Source of the DNA: Salegentibacter sp. R32
GTDB taxonomy: Bacteria; Bacteroidota; Bacteroidia; Flavobacteriales; Flavobacteriaceae
Direction: 5' to 3'
Assembly (NCBI RefSeq): GCF_008692195.1
Contig: NZ_RXOM01000011.1
Location: 41,775-105,774 of the forward strand
DNA length: 64,000 nt
Positions 7,701 through 16,376 of this stretch are shown here, in pieces. The position numbers were made by a program, and so were the translations under genes. The notes beneath the pieces were generated by a model. That model did not search any database, was not told the DNA's origin, and worked only from the letters and a program-made list of their open reading frames with translations. The first letter of the stretch is position 1. Each line of letters starts with the position of its first letter.

Positions 7701-10299
7701 GGGCAAAACCCTTACCATGATTGTTTCCGCTCAGGAAATGAAACGTCTCGGTATTGTCCAAAAACCGATGATCCTTGCCCTGAAAGCTAATATCAATCAA
7801 ATTGCGGAAACCTATCGCAAAGCCTATCCCCATGCCAGGATATTGTCCCCGGGGCAAAATGATTTCACCCCAGCTAAAAGGCTGCGCTTATTCCACGAAA
7901 TCAAAAACAACAACTGGGATTGTATCATCCTGACCCATGACCAGTTCGGTAAAATACCACAGTCTCCGGAAATGCAGCAACAGATCTTCCAGACGGAACT
8001 GGATCATATCCAGCGTGACCTGAATACTGTCAGGGAGTTGGGCGGGGCGATTTCCAAAAAGATGCTCAAAGGACTGGAAATACGAAAAAACAACCTCGAA
8101 GGAAAATTAAAAACGGTACTCAAAGACATTGAAGAAAAGAAAGATACGGGCATCAACTTTAAGGAAATGGGTGTTGACCATTTGTTTGTGGACGAATCCC
8201 ATAAATTCAAAAACCTGACCTTTACCACACGTCATAACCGAGTGGCCGGACTGGGGAATATGGCGGGAAGCCAAAAGGCGCTCAACATGCTTTTTGCCGT
8301 GCGCACCTTGCAGGAACGCTTCAATTCCGATCTCTGTGTGACCTTCTTATCAGGCACACCGATTTCCAACAGCCTGACGGAAATGTACCTTCTTTTTAAA
8401 TACCTGCGACCTAAAGAAATGGAACGTCAGCGTATTGAAAATTTTGACGGATGGGCAGCGGTATTTGCCCGTAAAACCACGGACTTTGAGTTTAGTGTCA
8501 CCAATGAGATCATTGCCAAAGAACGCTTCCGTCATTTTATCAAAGTTCCTGAACTGGCTTTGTTCTATAACGAGATTACCGATTACAAAACCGCCAGGCA
8601 CATCAACCTGGATAAACCGGAACTGAGTGAAACCCTGGTCAATATTCCGCCTACACCGCAGCAATCGGTCTTTATAAAAAACCTAATGCAATTTGCCAAG
8701 ACCGGTAATGGAGAACTGATCGGGCGTGGCAGGCTGACCCCGGAAGAAGATAAAGGGCGTATGCTTATAGCAACCAATTACGCCAAGAAAATGGCAGCGG
8801 ATATGCGATTGGTAGATGACTGGAAATACGGAGACCACCCGGATAACAAGGTGAATACCGCCGCAAAAAAGATTGCTGAAATTTATCACCACACCCAACC
8901 TCATAAAGGGACGCAGATTGTTTTTTCGGATATAGGGACACCCAAACAGGATCGGTTTAATATTTATGATACCCTGAAGGAAAAACTGGTGAGGGATTTT
9001 CATATCCCTGCCACGGAAGTCACTTTTATTCACGACTGGACGGATCGCAAGAAACCGGAACTTTTCCGTAAGATGAACCGGGGTGAAATCCGCATCCTGC
9101 TCGGAAGTACGGAAAAAGCGGGAACCGGTTTGAATGTACAGGAGCGTGTGGTGGCGATGCACCATTTGGATATTCCCTGGAAGCCTTCGGAACTGGAACA
9201 GCGCAACGGCCGTGGGGCACGACAAGGTAACCGTATTGCCAAAGAATATTATGGCAATCAGGTACAGAATTTTGTCTATGCCGTGGAGCAATCATTGGAC
9301 AACTACAAGTTCAACCTGCTTAAAAACAAGCAGACGTTCATTTCCCAAATGAAGAACAGCGAACTCAATGTCCGTACCATTGATGAAGGGGCTGTAGATG
9401 AAAAAAGCGGCATGAACTTCTCCGAATACATTGCCATCCTTTCAGGGGACACTTCCCTTCTGGAAAAAAGCAAACTGGAAAAAAAAGTGACGGTGATGGA
9501 AAGCCTGAAACATTCCCATTTCCGGGAACTCACCCGGCATAAATACCAGTTGGAAAAACTGCAAAACGATCATGCTTCTACTGAAAAAACACTCGGAAAG
9601 CTCTCTGCCGATGCAACCGTGTATAAAGACCGTCTCCAAATGACCAAGGAAGGTACTAAAGCCAACCCTATTCAATTGAAAGGGAAAACGGGTCGGGACA
9701 GTGAAGCTATAGGCAAACATATTATCCAGTTGTATCAAAACTGGAAGCCACAAGCCGGGCAGCACGAAGAAAAAATTGGTAACCTGTACGGTTTTCGGTT
9801 ATACATCCGCAGGCAACAGGAAGCCTATGAAGAAAATGGATTGTTTGAATACAGGTATTCCAATAGTTTCTATGCGCAAAGGGAAAGTGAGGGAATCAAA
9901 TACACCTACAATAACGGGTTACCCAATACGGATAATCCGAAGCTGGCAGCACGACATTTTTTAAATGCCATTGACCGGGTGGAGCATCTTAAAGAGCGGT
10001 ATGAACGGAACCTTTCCGATCTGAAGACAGAACTTCCCAAGATTGAAAAACTGACTACCAAACCTTTTACAAAAGAAAGCGAGCTGCGGGAGCTGAAAAC
10101 GGAACTAGCTAATCTGGAACGGCAGATCGCTATTAAAATTCAGGAAAACCAGTTAAAAAAGCACCAACCCAATGAACCGGATGAAGAACAAACCCCGGTT
10201 ATCAAACTCGGGGAACATCAAACCAACGGTCATGCCGTGAAGGAAACCGTGGTAGCTGCTTCGGCATCGGAGCGTCCCCGTAGCAGGATGCGATTGTAA
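4777..10299 (+). CDS. giant N6-adenine methylase-like/SF2 helicase fusion protein
   Basis: About 1840 residues. The N-terminal part carries a methyltransferase core: TAFYTP, the SAM-binding EPSAGSG loop (about 131-137) and SNIPFG (about 200-205) in the place of the usual NPPF/Y catalytic motif. The middle and C-terminal part is an SNF2-like SF2 ATPase: DHEVGLGKT Walker A (about 970-978), DESHKFKN Walker B (about 1139), SGTPISN motif III, and GSTEKAGTGLN with RNGRGARQGN motif VI (near 1480). A long coiled tail follows. Such proteins occur on conjugative elements and are thought to act on incoming or outgoing DNA, for example against restriction. It lies inside the tra operon between traE and traF. 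I prefer ATG 4777; GTG 4771 is two codons earlier. Long antisense ORFs over it are shadows. Confidence 0.9.
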   Translation: MAYNISEKLQDNIRAIQIALNHQDGKELSPDDVSNLKKFSGFGGIKAILYPYGTQEEWSANGATKEDLKHHAGIMELHDLLKENYTETQYRNIISSLCNSVLTAFYTPQVVPETLYTVLAAQNLHPKRLYEPSAGSGVFISEAVRAFPELEQITAVEKDTLSGLVLSAINGTLPVPAETHITGFEETPVTENSSYDLMVSNIPFGNFSVYDEVYPDKALSGKIHNYFFAKGLDKLADGGLMAYITTDAFLNSPSNQKAREYLFEKADFISLSVMPDNLMKDTGNTEAPNHLLIVQKNATKETLSEEETLLVTTVSLENEYGTYHSNSYIQQHRDIITGNTLQPGKNQYGQAHETVWQQGDLNDIREKLGQTITEGFNTRLNRERYFQSQSLPIEKQEFGGRKLTYLPMPENKAETVSVQLGLFDTAPAEQINRAIAYINPLDATVVRKESARLISTIRTTDKPTHESIVLLAAKQQKSNRYLYKLYSNVKEIDHFSANWMDARLLGHELQNLSGELQGFGHAFTYEGDQTLEGVFQLNGRAARPFTNIHPFHKEGTLIVYQGQVGTLSEIDNDFKNAVFQPLGMQTDKRFYEHYITLRDEYLKISEKETTRTPVPQTERDELNQRYDQFISQYGQLNSQGNRRRILEDTAFGLTMLSSLERREGEHFVKSDMLTSTAQVSVKRFVTDDPIEALAHSLNDTGKVDIGFIGAAMGLKEPETIARLGEHIYLNPVSKDWETADQFLSGNVVEKLRQAKQQTATENDIPQAERSLTALEKVQPERIPFELLDFNLGERWIPVSYYERFAAELFEQHTDINYFPSLDAFKVTTGMNTKIAREFAVTPKSGRTTYGYTLLEHALENTTPFFTYEVSVGDGKSIRVPDNEAIQLAHQKIDQIRNGFIDWLKELPDTDKKHIENLYNDTFNCYVLREFDGSHLNFPGLDKKALGIEDLYSSQKNAAWRIIQNRGALIDHEVGLGKTLTMIVSAQEMKRLGIVQKPMILALKANINQIAETYRKAYPHARILSPGQNDFTPAKRLRLFHEIKNNNWDCIILTHDQFGKIPQSPEMQQQIFQTELDHIQRDLNTVRELGGAISKKMLKGLEIRKNNLEGKLKTVLKDIEEKKDTGINFKEMGVDHLFVDESHKFKNLTFTTRHNRVAGLGNMAGSQKALNMLFAVRTLQERFNSDLCVTFLSGTPISNSLTEMYLLFKYLRPKEMERQRIENFDGWAAVFARKTTDFEFSVTNEIIAKERFRHFIKVPELALFYNEITDYKTARHINLDKPELSETLVNIPPTPQQSVFIKNLMQFAKTGNGELIGRGRLTPEEDKGRMLIATNYAKKMAADMRLVDDWKYGDHPDNKVNTAAKKIAEIYHHTQPHKGTQIVFSDIGTPKQDRFNIYDTLKEKLVRDFHIPATEVTFIHDWTDRKKPELFRKMNRGEIRILLGSTEKAGTGLNVQERVVAMHHLDIPWKPSELEQRNGRGARQGNRIAKEYYGNQVQNFVYAVEQSLDNYKFNLLKNKQTFISQMKNSELNVRTIDEGAVDEKSGMNFSEYIAILSGDTSLLEKSKLEKKVTVMESLKHSHFRELTRHKYQLEKLQNDHASTEKTLGKLSADATVYKDRLQMTKEGTKANPIQLKGKTGRDSEAIGKHIIQLYQNWKPQAGQHEEKIGNLYGFRLYIRRQQEAYEENGLFEYRYSNSFYAQRESEGIKYTYNNGLPNTDNPKLAARHFLNAIDRVEHLKERYERNLSDLKTELPKIEKLTTKPFTKESELRELKTELANLERQIAIKIQENQLKKHQPNEPDEEQTPVIKLGEHQTNGHAVKETVVAASASERPRSRMRL

Positions 10300-10317
10300 C
10301 ATTTAAAAAAGAAACGT

Positions 10318-10632
10318 ATGGCAAATAGTGTATATCAGGTCAATAAAGGAATTAACCGCAGTATCGAATTTAAGGGATTAAAAGCCCAATATATCTGGTA
10401 TTTGGGGGGCGGTGTGGTGGGATTGCTCATCGTATTTGCCATCATGTATATCATCGGCCTGCCCACACTGGTATGCATCGGTGTTATTCTCGGCTCAGGC
10501 ACCTTGCTAGTGATGAAGATCTACCGGATGAGCCATCAATACGGAGAACACGGACTTATGAAAACTCTGGCACGAAAACAGGTTCCCAAAGCGATCCGTT
10601 CCAGAAGCCGCAGGGCTTTTTTAAAACGATAA
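10318..10632 (+). CDS. traF: conjugation protein TraF-like (DUF4133)
   Basis: 104 residues: a short N-terminal segment (VYQVNKGINRSIEFKGLKAQYIWYL) typical of DUF4133, two adjacent transmembrane helices (about residues 28-47 and 49-66), then a basic cytoplasmic tail with several arginines. This is the VirB3-like partner found immediately upstream of the TraG ATPase in Bacteroidetes elements, and the order here is the same. It starts 18 bases after the giant helicase gene and its end overlaps nothing; the true traG start lies 35 bases downstream. It is an inner-membrane part of the mating channel. Confidence 0.88.
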   Translation: MANSVYQVNKGINRSIEFKGLKAQYIWYLGGGVVGLLIVFAIMYIIGLPTLVCIGVILGSGTLLVMKIYRMSHQYGEHGLMKTLARKQVPKAIRSRSRRAFLKR

Positions 10633-10667
10633 AAAAATTAAATAATAACTCGGTAAATACTATAAGA

Positions 10668-13136
10668 ATGGAAAAAATGTTGGATGACCTATTACCGATT
10701 ATGGATGTGGAACACGACTGCATCCTAAGCAAACAAGGCGATGTCACCGTAGTGTTTAAAGCAGACCTGCCGGAGATCTTTACCCTTTCCGATCAGGAAT
10801 ATGAAGCTTTTCATCAGGCCTGGGTAAAAGCCATTAAGGTATTGCCCAAATTCAGCATACTGCATAAGCAGGATTGGTTTTTGCAAACCGGGCATCAACC
10901 TGATTTCGCAAAAGCGGATACCAGCTTTTTAAGCCGGGCAAGTGAGCGGTTTTTTAATGAACGCCCCTTTCTGGATCATAGCTGTTATATCCTGCTGACC
11001 AAAAAACCGGATAACCGGAAAACCGCAACTTCTGCCTATTCCAGCCTGCTGCGCAGAAGTATCGTCCCGGAAGAAACCTTGAAGCCCTCCCTCTTACAGG
11101 ATTTTCTGGACGCTGCCGGTCAGTTTCAGCGTATCATGGAAGATAGTGGTTTTGTAAAACTGACCCGGTTACGGGAAAGTGAACTTTGGAGCGGCAAACG
11201 CACAATGGGCATTATTGAAAAGTACTGCTACCCGTCCGAGCGCAATGACCAGTATCTCATGGGAGACATTAATTTCCAGGAAGGTTTACAGGTAGGTTCA
11301 AAGCATTGCCAACTTTACACCCTGGGGGATGCTGCCGACCTTCCGGCACTTTGCGGTAGCCGGATCAATTACGATAAGTACAGTACGGACAAAACCAAAT
11401 TCAGTATCGGCTTTGCCTCTACGCTGGGTCAATTACTGCCCTGTAATCATATTTACAATCAGTACCTGTTTATCGAGGATGCCCAGAAGACGATTACTAA
11501 GCTGGAATCCAAAAGATTGAGGTTGCAATCCCTGTCCGCTTACAGCAGGGAAAATATGATTGCCCGTGATGCGACCAATGATTTTTTAAATGAAGCCATC
11601 AGTCAGCAACGCCTTCCGGTAAAAGCCCATTTTAATGTATTGGTATGGACGGAAGATAAGGAAGAACTCAAAGACCTGAAAAACAAAGTATCCTCCGCAC
11701 TGGCACAAATGGATGCGGTTGCCAAACAAGAAACCATCGGTGCCCCTCAGATATTTTGGGCAGGCATTCCCGGCAATGCCGCTGATTTTCCGATGAACGA
11801 TACCTTCGACACCTTTGCAGAGCAGGCGACCTGTTTTCTGAATCTGGAAACGGGCTACCGTACTTCCTTAAGTCCTGTTGGTATCCGTTTGGGAGATCGG
11901 ATGACGGGCAAACCCGTGCATGTGGATATTAGCGATGAACCCATGAAAATGGGGATTTGTACCAACCGGAACAAGTTTATACTAGGCCCCTCAGGGAGCG
12001 GAAAATCCTTTTTTACCAATCATATGGTACGCAGCTATTACGAGCAGGGAACCCATATTGTACTGGTGGATGTGGGACATAGCTATAAAGGCTTGTGTGA
12101 TATGGTCAACGGCTACTATTTCACCTACAGTGAAGAAAACCCAATCCGTTTCAACCCCTTCTTTATCGGGGAGGGTGACAACCTGGATACGGAAAAGAAA
12201 GAAAGTATCAAAACACTGCTGCTCGCCCTTTGGAAAAAGGATGATGAAGCCTTTAAACGCAGTGAGTATGTGGCACTTTCCAATGCCATTACAGGATACT
12301 ACCAGCACCTTGAGAAGAATCCATCGGTGTTTCCTTGTTTCAATAGCTTTTATGAATTCCTGCGGGATGAGTATGTAGCGGTACTTCAACAGGATCGGGT
12401 AAAAGACCGGGATTTTGATATTGATAATTTCCTGTATGTACTCCGCCCGTATTATCTGGGCGGGGAATTTGATTACCTGCTCAATGCTACGGAAAACCTG
12501 AACCTTTTACAGGAGCGCTTTATCGTGTTTGAACTGGACAATATCAAAGATCATCCCATCCTCTTCCCGGTAGTGACCATCATTATCATGGAAGTCTTCA
12601 TCAACAAGATGCGCAAAATGAAAGGCATCCGAAAGATGATCTTAATTGAAGAAGCATGGAAAGCCCTGATGAAAGAAGGTTTTGCGGAATACATCAAATA
12701 CCTCTTTAAAACGGTACGGAAATTCTTTGGCGAGGCTATCGTAGTGACCCAGGAAGTAGAAGATATTATTTCTTCCCCGGTGGTCAAGCAGGCAATCATC
12801 AATAACAGCGATTGTAAAATACTGCTCGACCAGAGCAAGTACCAAAACAAATTTGACCAGATACAGGAACTTTTAGGGTTAACGGAAAAAGAAAAAGCCC
12901 TCGTGTTATCGGTCAATAAAGCTAATGACCCTTCCCGAAAATACAAAGAGGTCTTTATCAGTCTGGGTGGGATGCTCAGCAAGGTGTATCGCACCGAAGT
13001 GAGCGTGCAAGAATACCTGGCGTACACCACCGAACAGACCGAAAAGGTAAAACTGATGGAATATGCGGCAAAATTTGGAGGGGACATCCGCAAGGGCATT
13101 GCTGCAATGGCGGAAGATCTAAAACTTAAAAAATGA
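10668..13136 (+). CDS. traG: TraG-family conjugation ATPase (VirB4-like)
   Basis: 822 residues from the ATG at 10668. An upstream extension in this frame would overlap traF with unrelated sequence, so I reject the longer form. The N-terminal domain begins with the family signature (MDVEHDCILS, then KAIKVLPKFSILHKQDWF). The ATPase domain has Walker A GPSGSGKS (about 440-447), a DVGHSYK segment and LIEEAW Walker B (about 658-663), followed by VTQEVEDI and NNSDCKILLDQ. This is the VirB4-type motor that powers pilus assembly and substrate transfer at the inner membrane. The gene follows traF directly and precedes the TraI-like secreted proteins, matching the order of Bacteroidetes conjugative transposons. 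Confidence 0.92.
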   Translation: MEKMLDDLLPIMDVEHDCILSKQGDVTVVFKADLPEIFTLSDQEYEAFHQAWVKAIKVLPKFSILHKQDWFLQTGHQPDFAKADTSFLSRASERFFNERPFLDHSCYILLTKKPDNRKTATSAYSSLLRRSIVPEETLKPSLLQDFLDAAGQFQRIMEDSGFVKLTRLRESELWSGKRTMGIIEKYCYPSERNDQYLMGDINFQEGLQVGSKHCQLYTLGDAADLPALCGSRINYDKYSTDKTKFSIGFASTLGQLLPCNHIYNQYLFIEDAQKTITKLESKRLRLQSLSAYSRENMIARDATNDFLNEAISQQRLPVKAHFNVLVWTEDKEELKDLKNKVSSALAQMDAVAKQETIGAPQIFWAGIPGNAADFPMNDTFDTFAEQATCFLNLETGYRTSLSPVGIRLGDRMTGKPVHVDISDEPMKMGICTNRNKFILGPSGSGKSFFTNHMVRSYYEQGTHIVLVDVGHSYKGLCDMVNGYYFTYSEENPIRFNPFFIGEGDNLDTEKKESIKTLLLALWKKDDEAFKRSEYVALSNAITGYYQHLEKNPSVFPCFNSFYEFLRDEYVAVLQQDRVKDRDFDIDNFLYVLRPYYLGGEFDYLLNATENLNLLQERFIVFELDNIKDHPILFPVVTIIIMEVFINKMRKMKGIRKMILIEEAWKALMKEGFAEYIKYLFKTVRKFFGEAIVVTQEVEDIISSPVVKQAIINNSDCKILLDQSKYQNKFDQIQELLGLTEKEKALVLSVNKANDPSRKYKEVFISLGGMLSKVYRTEVSVQEYLAYTTEQTEKVKLMEYAAKFGGDIRKGIAAMAEDLKLKK

Positions 13137-13142
13137 TGAACC

Positions 13143-13832
13143 ATGAAAAAATATGCAAGAATGTTACTGCTTGCCCTTTGTATCTCCTTTACGGTACTAC
13201 CGGTACAACAGGCGAATGCCACCCCGATAGCCATTCTGGAAATCATCAAAGCAGGTATCAAAAAAGTAATCAAAGCAGTGGATTTAAAAATCCAGCGTTT
13301 ACAGAACAAGACCATCTGGTTACAGAATGCCCAGAAGACTTTGGAAAACACGCTTTCCAAACTCAAACTGGATGAGATTTCCGAGTGGACGGAAAAACAA
13401 AAAGAGCAATACCAGGAGTATTATGAAGAGCTTGCTAAGGTAAAAGCGATTATTTCCTATTACCAGCGTATCCGGGATATTACCCAAAAACAGGTTCGGC
13501 TGGTCAATGAATACCAACATGCCTGGCAGCTCATTCAGCAGGATGACCACTTTACCTCGGATGAGATTGAATATATGTCAGAGGTGTACTCCGGAATCCT
13601 GGAAGAAAGCCTGAACAACATCGACCAGATTACCCTGATCGTTCAATCCTTTACTACTACGATGAGTGATGCCAAACGTCTGGAGATCATCAACAATGCC
13701 GCTGATCAGGTTGATGCCAATTATGATGACCTGATGCGCTTTAATCGACAGAATGTGTTGCTAAGCCTTTCCCGGGCAAAGACTTCCATTGAAGTGCAAA
13801 CCGTGAAAAAATTATATGGACTTCCTCAATAA
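13143..13832 (+). CDS. traI: conjugation protein TraI-like, secreted
   Basis: 229 residues with a signal peptide (hydrophobic core residues 6-20, cleavage after ANA). The mature part is long and helical, beginning IAILEIIKAGIKKVIKAVDL, then coiled-coil (IQRLQNKTIWLQNAQKTLEN). The family is the small periplasmic 'TraI' of Bacteroidetes elements, not the relaxase of the same name. It starts 6 bases after the traG stop. The segment FTSDEIEYMSEVY...LEESLNNIDQI is similar to matching parts of the next two proteins, so the three look like descendants of one gene. A VirB5-like role at the outer end of the channel is inferred from position and architecture. Confidence 0.85.
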   Translation: MKKYARMLLLALCISFTVLPVQQANATPIAILEIIKAGIKKVIKAVDLKIQRLQNKTIWLQNAQKTLENTLSKLKLDEISEWTEKQKEQYQEYYEELAKVKAIISYYQRIRDITQKQVRLVNEYQHAWQLIQQDDHFTSDEIEYMSEVYSGILEESLNNIDQITLIVQSFTTTMSDAKRLEIINNAADQVDANYDDLMRFNRQNVLLSLSRAKTSIEVQTVKKLYGLPQ

Positions 13833-13840
13833 CACGAACT

Positions 13841-14518
13841 ATGAAAAAGATAATTTTAATAGGATTCATGCTATTTATGGCAGCCGGAACCGTTGAGGCA
13901 CAGACTTTTTCGGAGTGGTTCCGCCAGAAAAAGACACAGAAGAAATACCTGCTTCAGCAGATTGCCGCTTTACAGGTATATATAGGATATGCCCAAAAAG
14001 GCTATCGTATTGCCAAAGAGGGTTTGACCACTATCGGCGGTTTTACCAAAGGGGAATTTGATCTGCACGGTGATTTTATAAACTCCTTAAGTACAATCAA
14101 CCCTGAAATCAGACACTATGCAAAGGTAGCAGACATCATTGCCCTTCAAATACGCATTGTACAGGATTACGGGCAAACCTACGGACAACTTCACAATAGC
14201 GATGCTTTTACCGAAGCAGAACTCAGCTATATCGGGCGGGTTTTTACCCGGCTCTTGGAGGATTGTGAACAGGCACTGGATGAACTTATTGCGGTAACCA
14301 CGGATGCCGAGTTGCAAATGGAAGATAATGAGCGTATGAATCGCATCGACAAACTTTACTTGCGGATGCAGGACAATTTTACCTTCTCGCAAAGTTTCGG
14401 CAATGAAGCCAAGGTCATGGCAGCCGTTCGGATCATGGAATACCATGAAGTACAATACAGCAAAACACTCAGGAACCTTCAAAACGAAAACCCATTAAAA
14501 AGACAGGAATACTTATAG
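13841..14518 (+). CDS. secreted helical tra-operon protein, TraI-like paralogue 1
   Basis: 225 residues with a signal peptide (MKKIILIGFMLFMAAGTVEAQ) and a helical mature part. It shares with the following protein the segments KGY-x-I, GG-F-x-KG-x-F-x-LH, V-x-DI, an AELSYIGRVF block and D-x-LY-x-RMQD. Database labels for such proteins sometimes say TerB-like/tellurite, but nothing here shows metal resistance, and the context says conjugation. It starts 8 bases after the TraI-like gene. Its C-terminal codons overlap the probable signal-peptide codons of the next gene. It is likely a periplasmic part or assembly factor of the transfer channel; exact function unknown. Confidence 0.75.
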   Translation: MKKIILIGFMLFMAAGTVEAQTFSEWFRQKKTQKKYLLQQIAALQVYIGYAQKGYRIAKEGLTTIGGFTKGEFDLHGDFINSLSTINPEIRHYAKVADIIALQIRIVQDYGQTYGQLHNSDAFTEAELSYIGRVFTRLLEDCEQALDELIAVTTDAELQMEDNERMNRIDKLYLRMQDNFTFSQSFGNEAKVMAAVRIMEYHEVQYSKTLRNLQNENPLKRQEYL

Positions 14519-14523
14519 GACTT

Positions 14524-15132
14524 GTGATCTGCGGGCTCTTCTGCTCGTTTAGGGCATCAGCGCAATCCGCAGAGATACAACAGCTCTTGCTCAATGTAGA
14601 AAAACTGACCCAGTTCAAACAGATATTGAGCGATATGAAAAAAGGCTACCAGATATTGGAAGGGGGTTACAATACCATCAAGGATATATCGGAAGGAAAC
14701 TTTAGCCTGCACAAAGCTTTTTTGGACGGGCTGATGGAAGTAAGCCCCACCGTTCGAAACTACAAACGTGTGGGTGATATTGTGAATTATCAGGTGATAC
14801 TGGTCAGGGAATACCGGAATGCGTATGACCGATTTCAAAGTGACGGGAATTTCAATCCGCAGGAACTGGCGTATCTCGGACGGGTGTATGATAACCTCTT
14901 TGATGAAAGCCTGCGAAATCTCGATGAATTACTGGTCATCATTACGGCAGGTAAAGCCCGTATGAGTGATGATGAACGTTTACAGGCTATTGACCGGATC
15001 TATGCCGAGATGCAGGACAAACTGATGTTCCTCAGATACTTTAACAATAATACGACCATTCTTGCGGTGCAAAGGGCAAAAGAAAGAAACGATGCCCGCA
15101 CCATCCGCAATACATATGGGATAAACAATTAA
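14524..15132 (+). CDS. secreted helical tra-operon protein, TraI-like paralogue 2
   Basis: 202 residues from GTG 14524. The open frame extends upstream without a stop to 14449, and the codons before GTG read KKTGILIGL, which with what follows makes a complete signal peptide ending in RASAQ. There is no ATG in that stretch, so the true start may be the ATT at 14494, which would overlap the preceding gene by 25 bases. The mature protein is helical and clearly related to the preceding protein (EGGYNTI, NFSLHKAFL, ELAYLGRVY, DRIYAEMQDK). The role is presumably periplasmic, in the transfer apparatus; no enzyme motif is seen. Confidence 0.75.
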   Translation: MICGLFCSFRASAQSAEIQQLLLNVEKLTQFKQILSDMKKGYQILEGGYNTIKDISEGNFSLHKAFLDGLMEVSPTVRNYKRVGDIVNYQVILVREYRNAYDRFQSDGNFNPQELAYLGRVYDNLFDESLRNLDELLVIITAGKARMSDDERLQAIDRIYAEMQDKLMFLRYFNNNTTILAVQRAKERNDARTIRNTYGINN

Positions 15133-15143
15133 AAATCAATAGT

Positions 15144-16358
15144 ATGGCAACATATAGAAAAACCGCATGGCTGGCGGTTATAGGATTGCTATTGCCTTTT
15201 ATGGGCAGTGCACAGGGAATTGCCGGTGAGATGAACGGCTTGCATAGTGTATTGGAACAACTCTATGATGAAATGATGCCACTGTGCAGTCAGCTTATTG
15301 GTGTGGGACAGGCACTTGCGGGATTTGCCGCTATGTGGTATATCGCTTCCAGGGTCTGGGGACATTTGTCAAGAGCGGAACCTATCGACTTTTACCCGCT
15401 TTTCCGCCCGTTTGTTATCGGGTTTTGTGTGCTGATATTCCCTTCCGTTCTGGGATTGATCAACGGAATCATGAAACCAACAGTGACCGCTACCGCTTCG
15501 ATGGTGGAAGGCTCCGACAGGGCAATTGCGGTACTCTTGGAAAAGAAGGAAGAAGCCATCAAAAAAACGGATGTATGGCAGATGTATGTCGGTGAAAATG
15601 GTGATGGTGACCGGGACAGGTGGTATAAATACACCCATGATAATGCCAGTCCTTCCGATGAAGGCTTTTTCGAAGGGATTGGCAACGACATCAAGTTTGC
15701 TATGTCCAAAGCCTCTTACAATTTCCGCAATTCGGTCAAGGAATGGATGAGTGAAGTACTGCGGGTACTGTTTGAAGCCGCAGCCTTATGTATCGATACG
15801 CTACGAACCTTTCAATTGGTGGTGCTTGCCATATTGGGGCCACTGGTATTTGGGATTGCCGTCTTTGAAGGATTCCAACATACCCTGACGGTTTGGATTG
15901 CCCGATACATCAATATTTTTCTCTGGCTTCCGGTAGCCAATATTTTCGGGAGCATTATCGGAAAAATCCAGGAGAAAATGCTGGAAATGGACATTGCCCA
16001 GGTACAGGATTACGGGGATACTTTTTTCAGCCGGACGGATATGGCATATCTGGTCTTTATGATCATTGGCATTGTGGGATACTTTACCGTGCCTTCGGTA
16101 GCGAATTACATCGTCCATGCGGGAGGTGGCGGTGCTTTGGGACAGAAAGTCACCAGTATCTTCAGCAGTTCCTCCAGGGCGGTTATGGGAGCAGCTACAG
16201 GCGGAGCCAGCATGGCGGCGGATGCCATGGGCAATGCCGCCAGCCATATTTCCCAGAGCATGGCCAGCAATGGGACTACCAATCCTTATTTCAAGGATGG
16301 CAATTCGGATGGCGGTGGCTCCGGCTATATGAATGACAAACTCAAAGGAAATTCTTAA
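15144..16358 (+). CDS. traJ: conjugation protein TraJ, polytopic membrane protein
   Basis: 404 residues with an N-terminal signal-like helix (to about residue 24, GSAQG) and several further membrane helices: residues about 48-65, 88-110, 205-240 and 290-315. A glycine-, serine- and alanine-rich C-terminal tail (SSSSRAVMGAATGGASMAADAM) follows. This matches TraJ of Bacteroidetes conjugative transposons, the VirB6-like inner-membrane channel component. Hallmarks are LYDEMMPLC near the N-terminus and the PLVFGIAVFEGF segment. It begins 11 bases after the preceding secreted protein and is followed 18 bases later by traK, the normal order. Confidence 0.88.
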   Translation: MATYRKTAWLAVIGLLLPFMGSAQGIAGEMNGLHSVLEQLYDEMMPLCSQLIGVGQALAGFAAMWYIASRVWGHLSRAEPIDFYPLFRPFVIGFCVLIFPSVLGLINGIMKPTVTATASMVEGSDRAIAVLLEKKEEAIKKTDVWQMYVGENGDGDRDRWYKYTHDNASPSDEGFFEGIGNDIKFAMSKASYNFRNSVKEWMSEVLRVLFEAAALCIDTLRTFQLVVLAILGPLVFGIAVFEGFQHTLTVWIARYINIFLWLPVANIFGSIIGKIQEKMLEMDIAQVQDYGDTFFSRTDMAYLVFMIIGIVGYFTVPSVANYIVHAGGGGALGQKVTSIFSSSSRAVMGAATGGASMAADAMGNAASHISQSMASNGTTNPYFKDGNSDGGGSGYMNDKLKGNS

Positions 16359-16376
16359 CCCCAAAAAGGAGAAATC

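Noticed and set aside
7132..9291. Long minus-strand ORFs (241 and 202 codons) opposite the methylase-helicase gene
   Set aside because: They mirror the codon structure of the sense gene, have no family motifs and no start context.
10473..10667. N-terminal extension of traG overlapping traF
   Set aside because: The 65 added residues are traF codons in another frame; the family begins at the ATG 10668.
12551..13366. 271-codon minus-strand ORF across the end of traG and the start of traI
   Set aside because: It is antisense to two genes with clear family motifs, low in complexity and rich in S and F, as expected for a shadow frame.
13841..15132. Tellurite resistance (TerB) assignment of the two secreted tra proteins
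   Set aside because: They have signal peptides, lie in a conjugation operon and show no TerB metal-site pattern.
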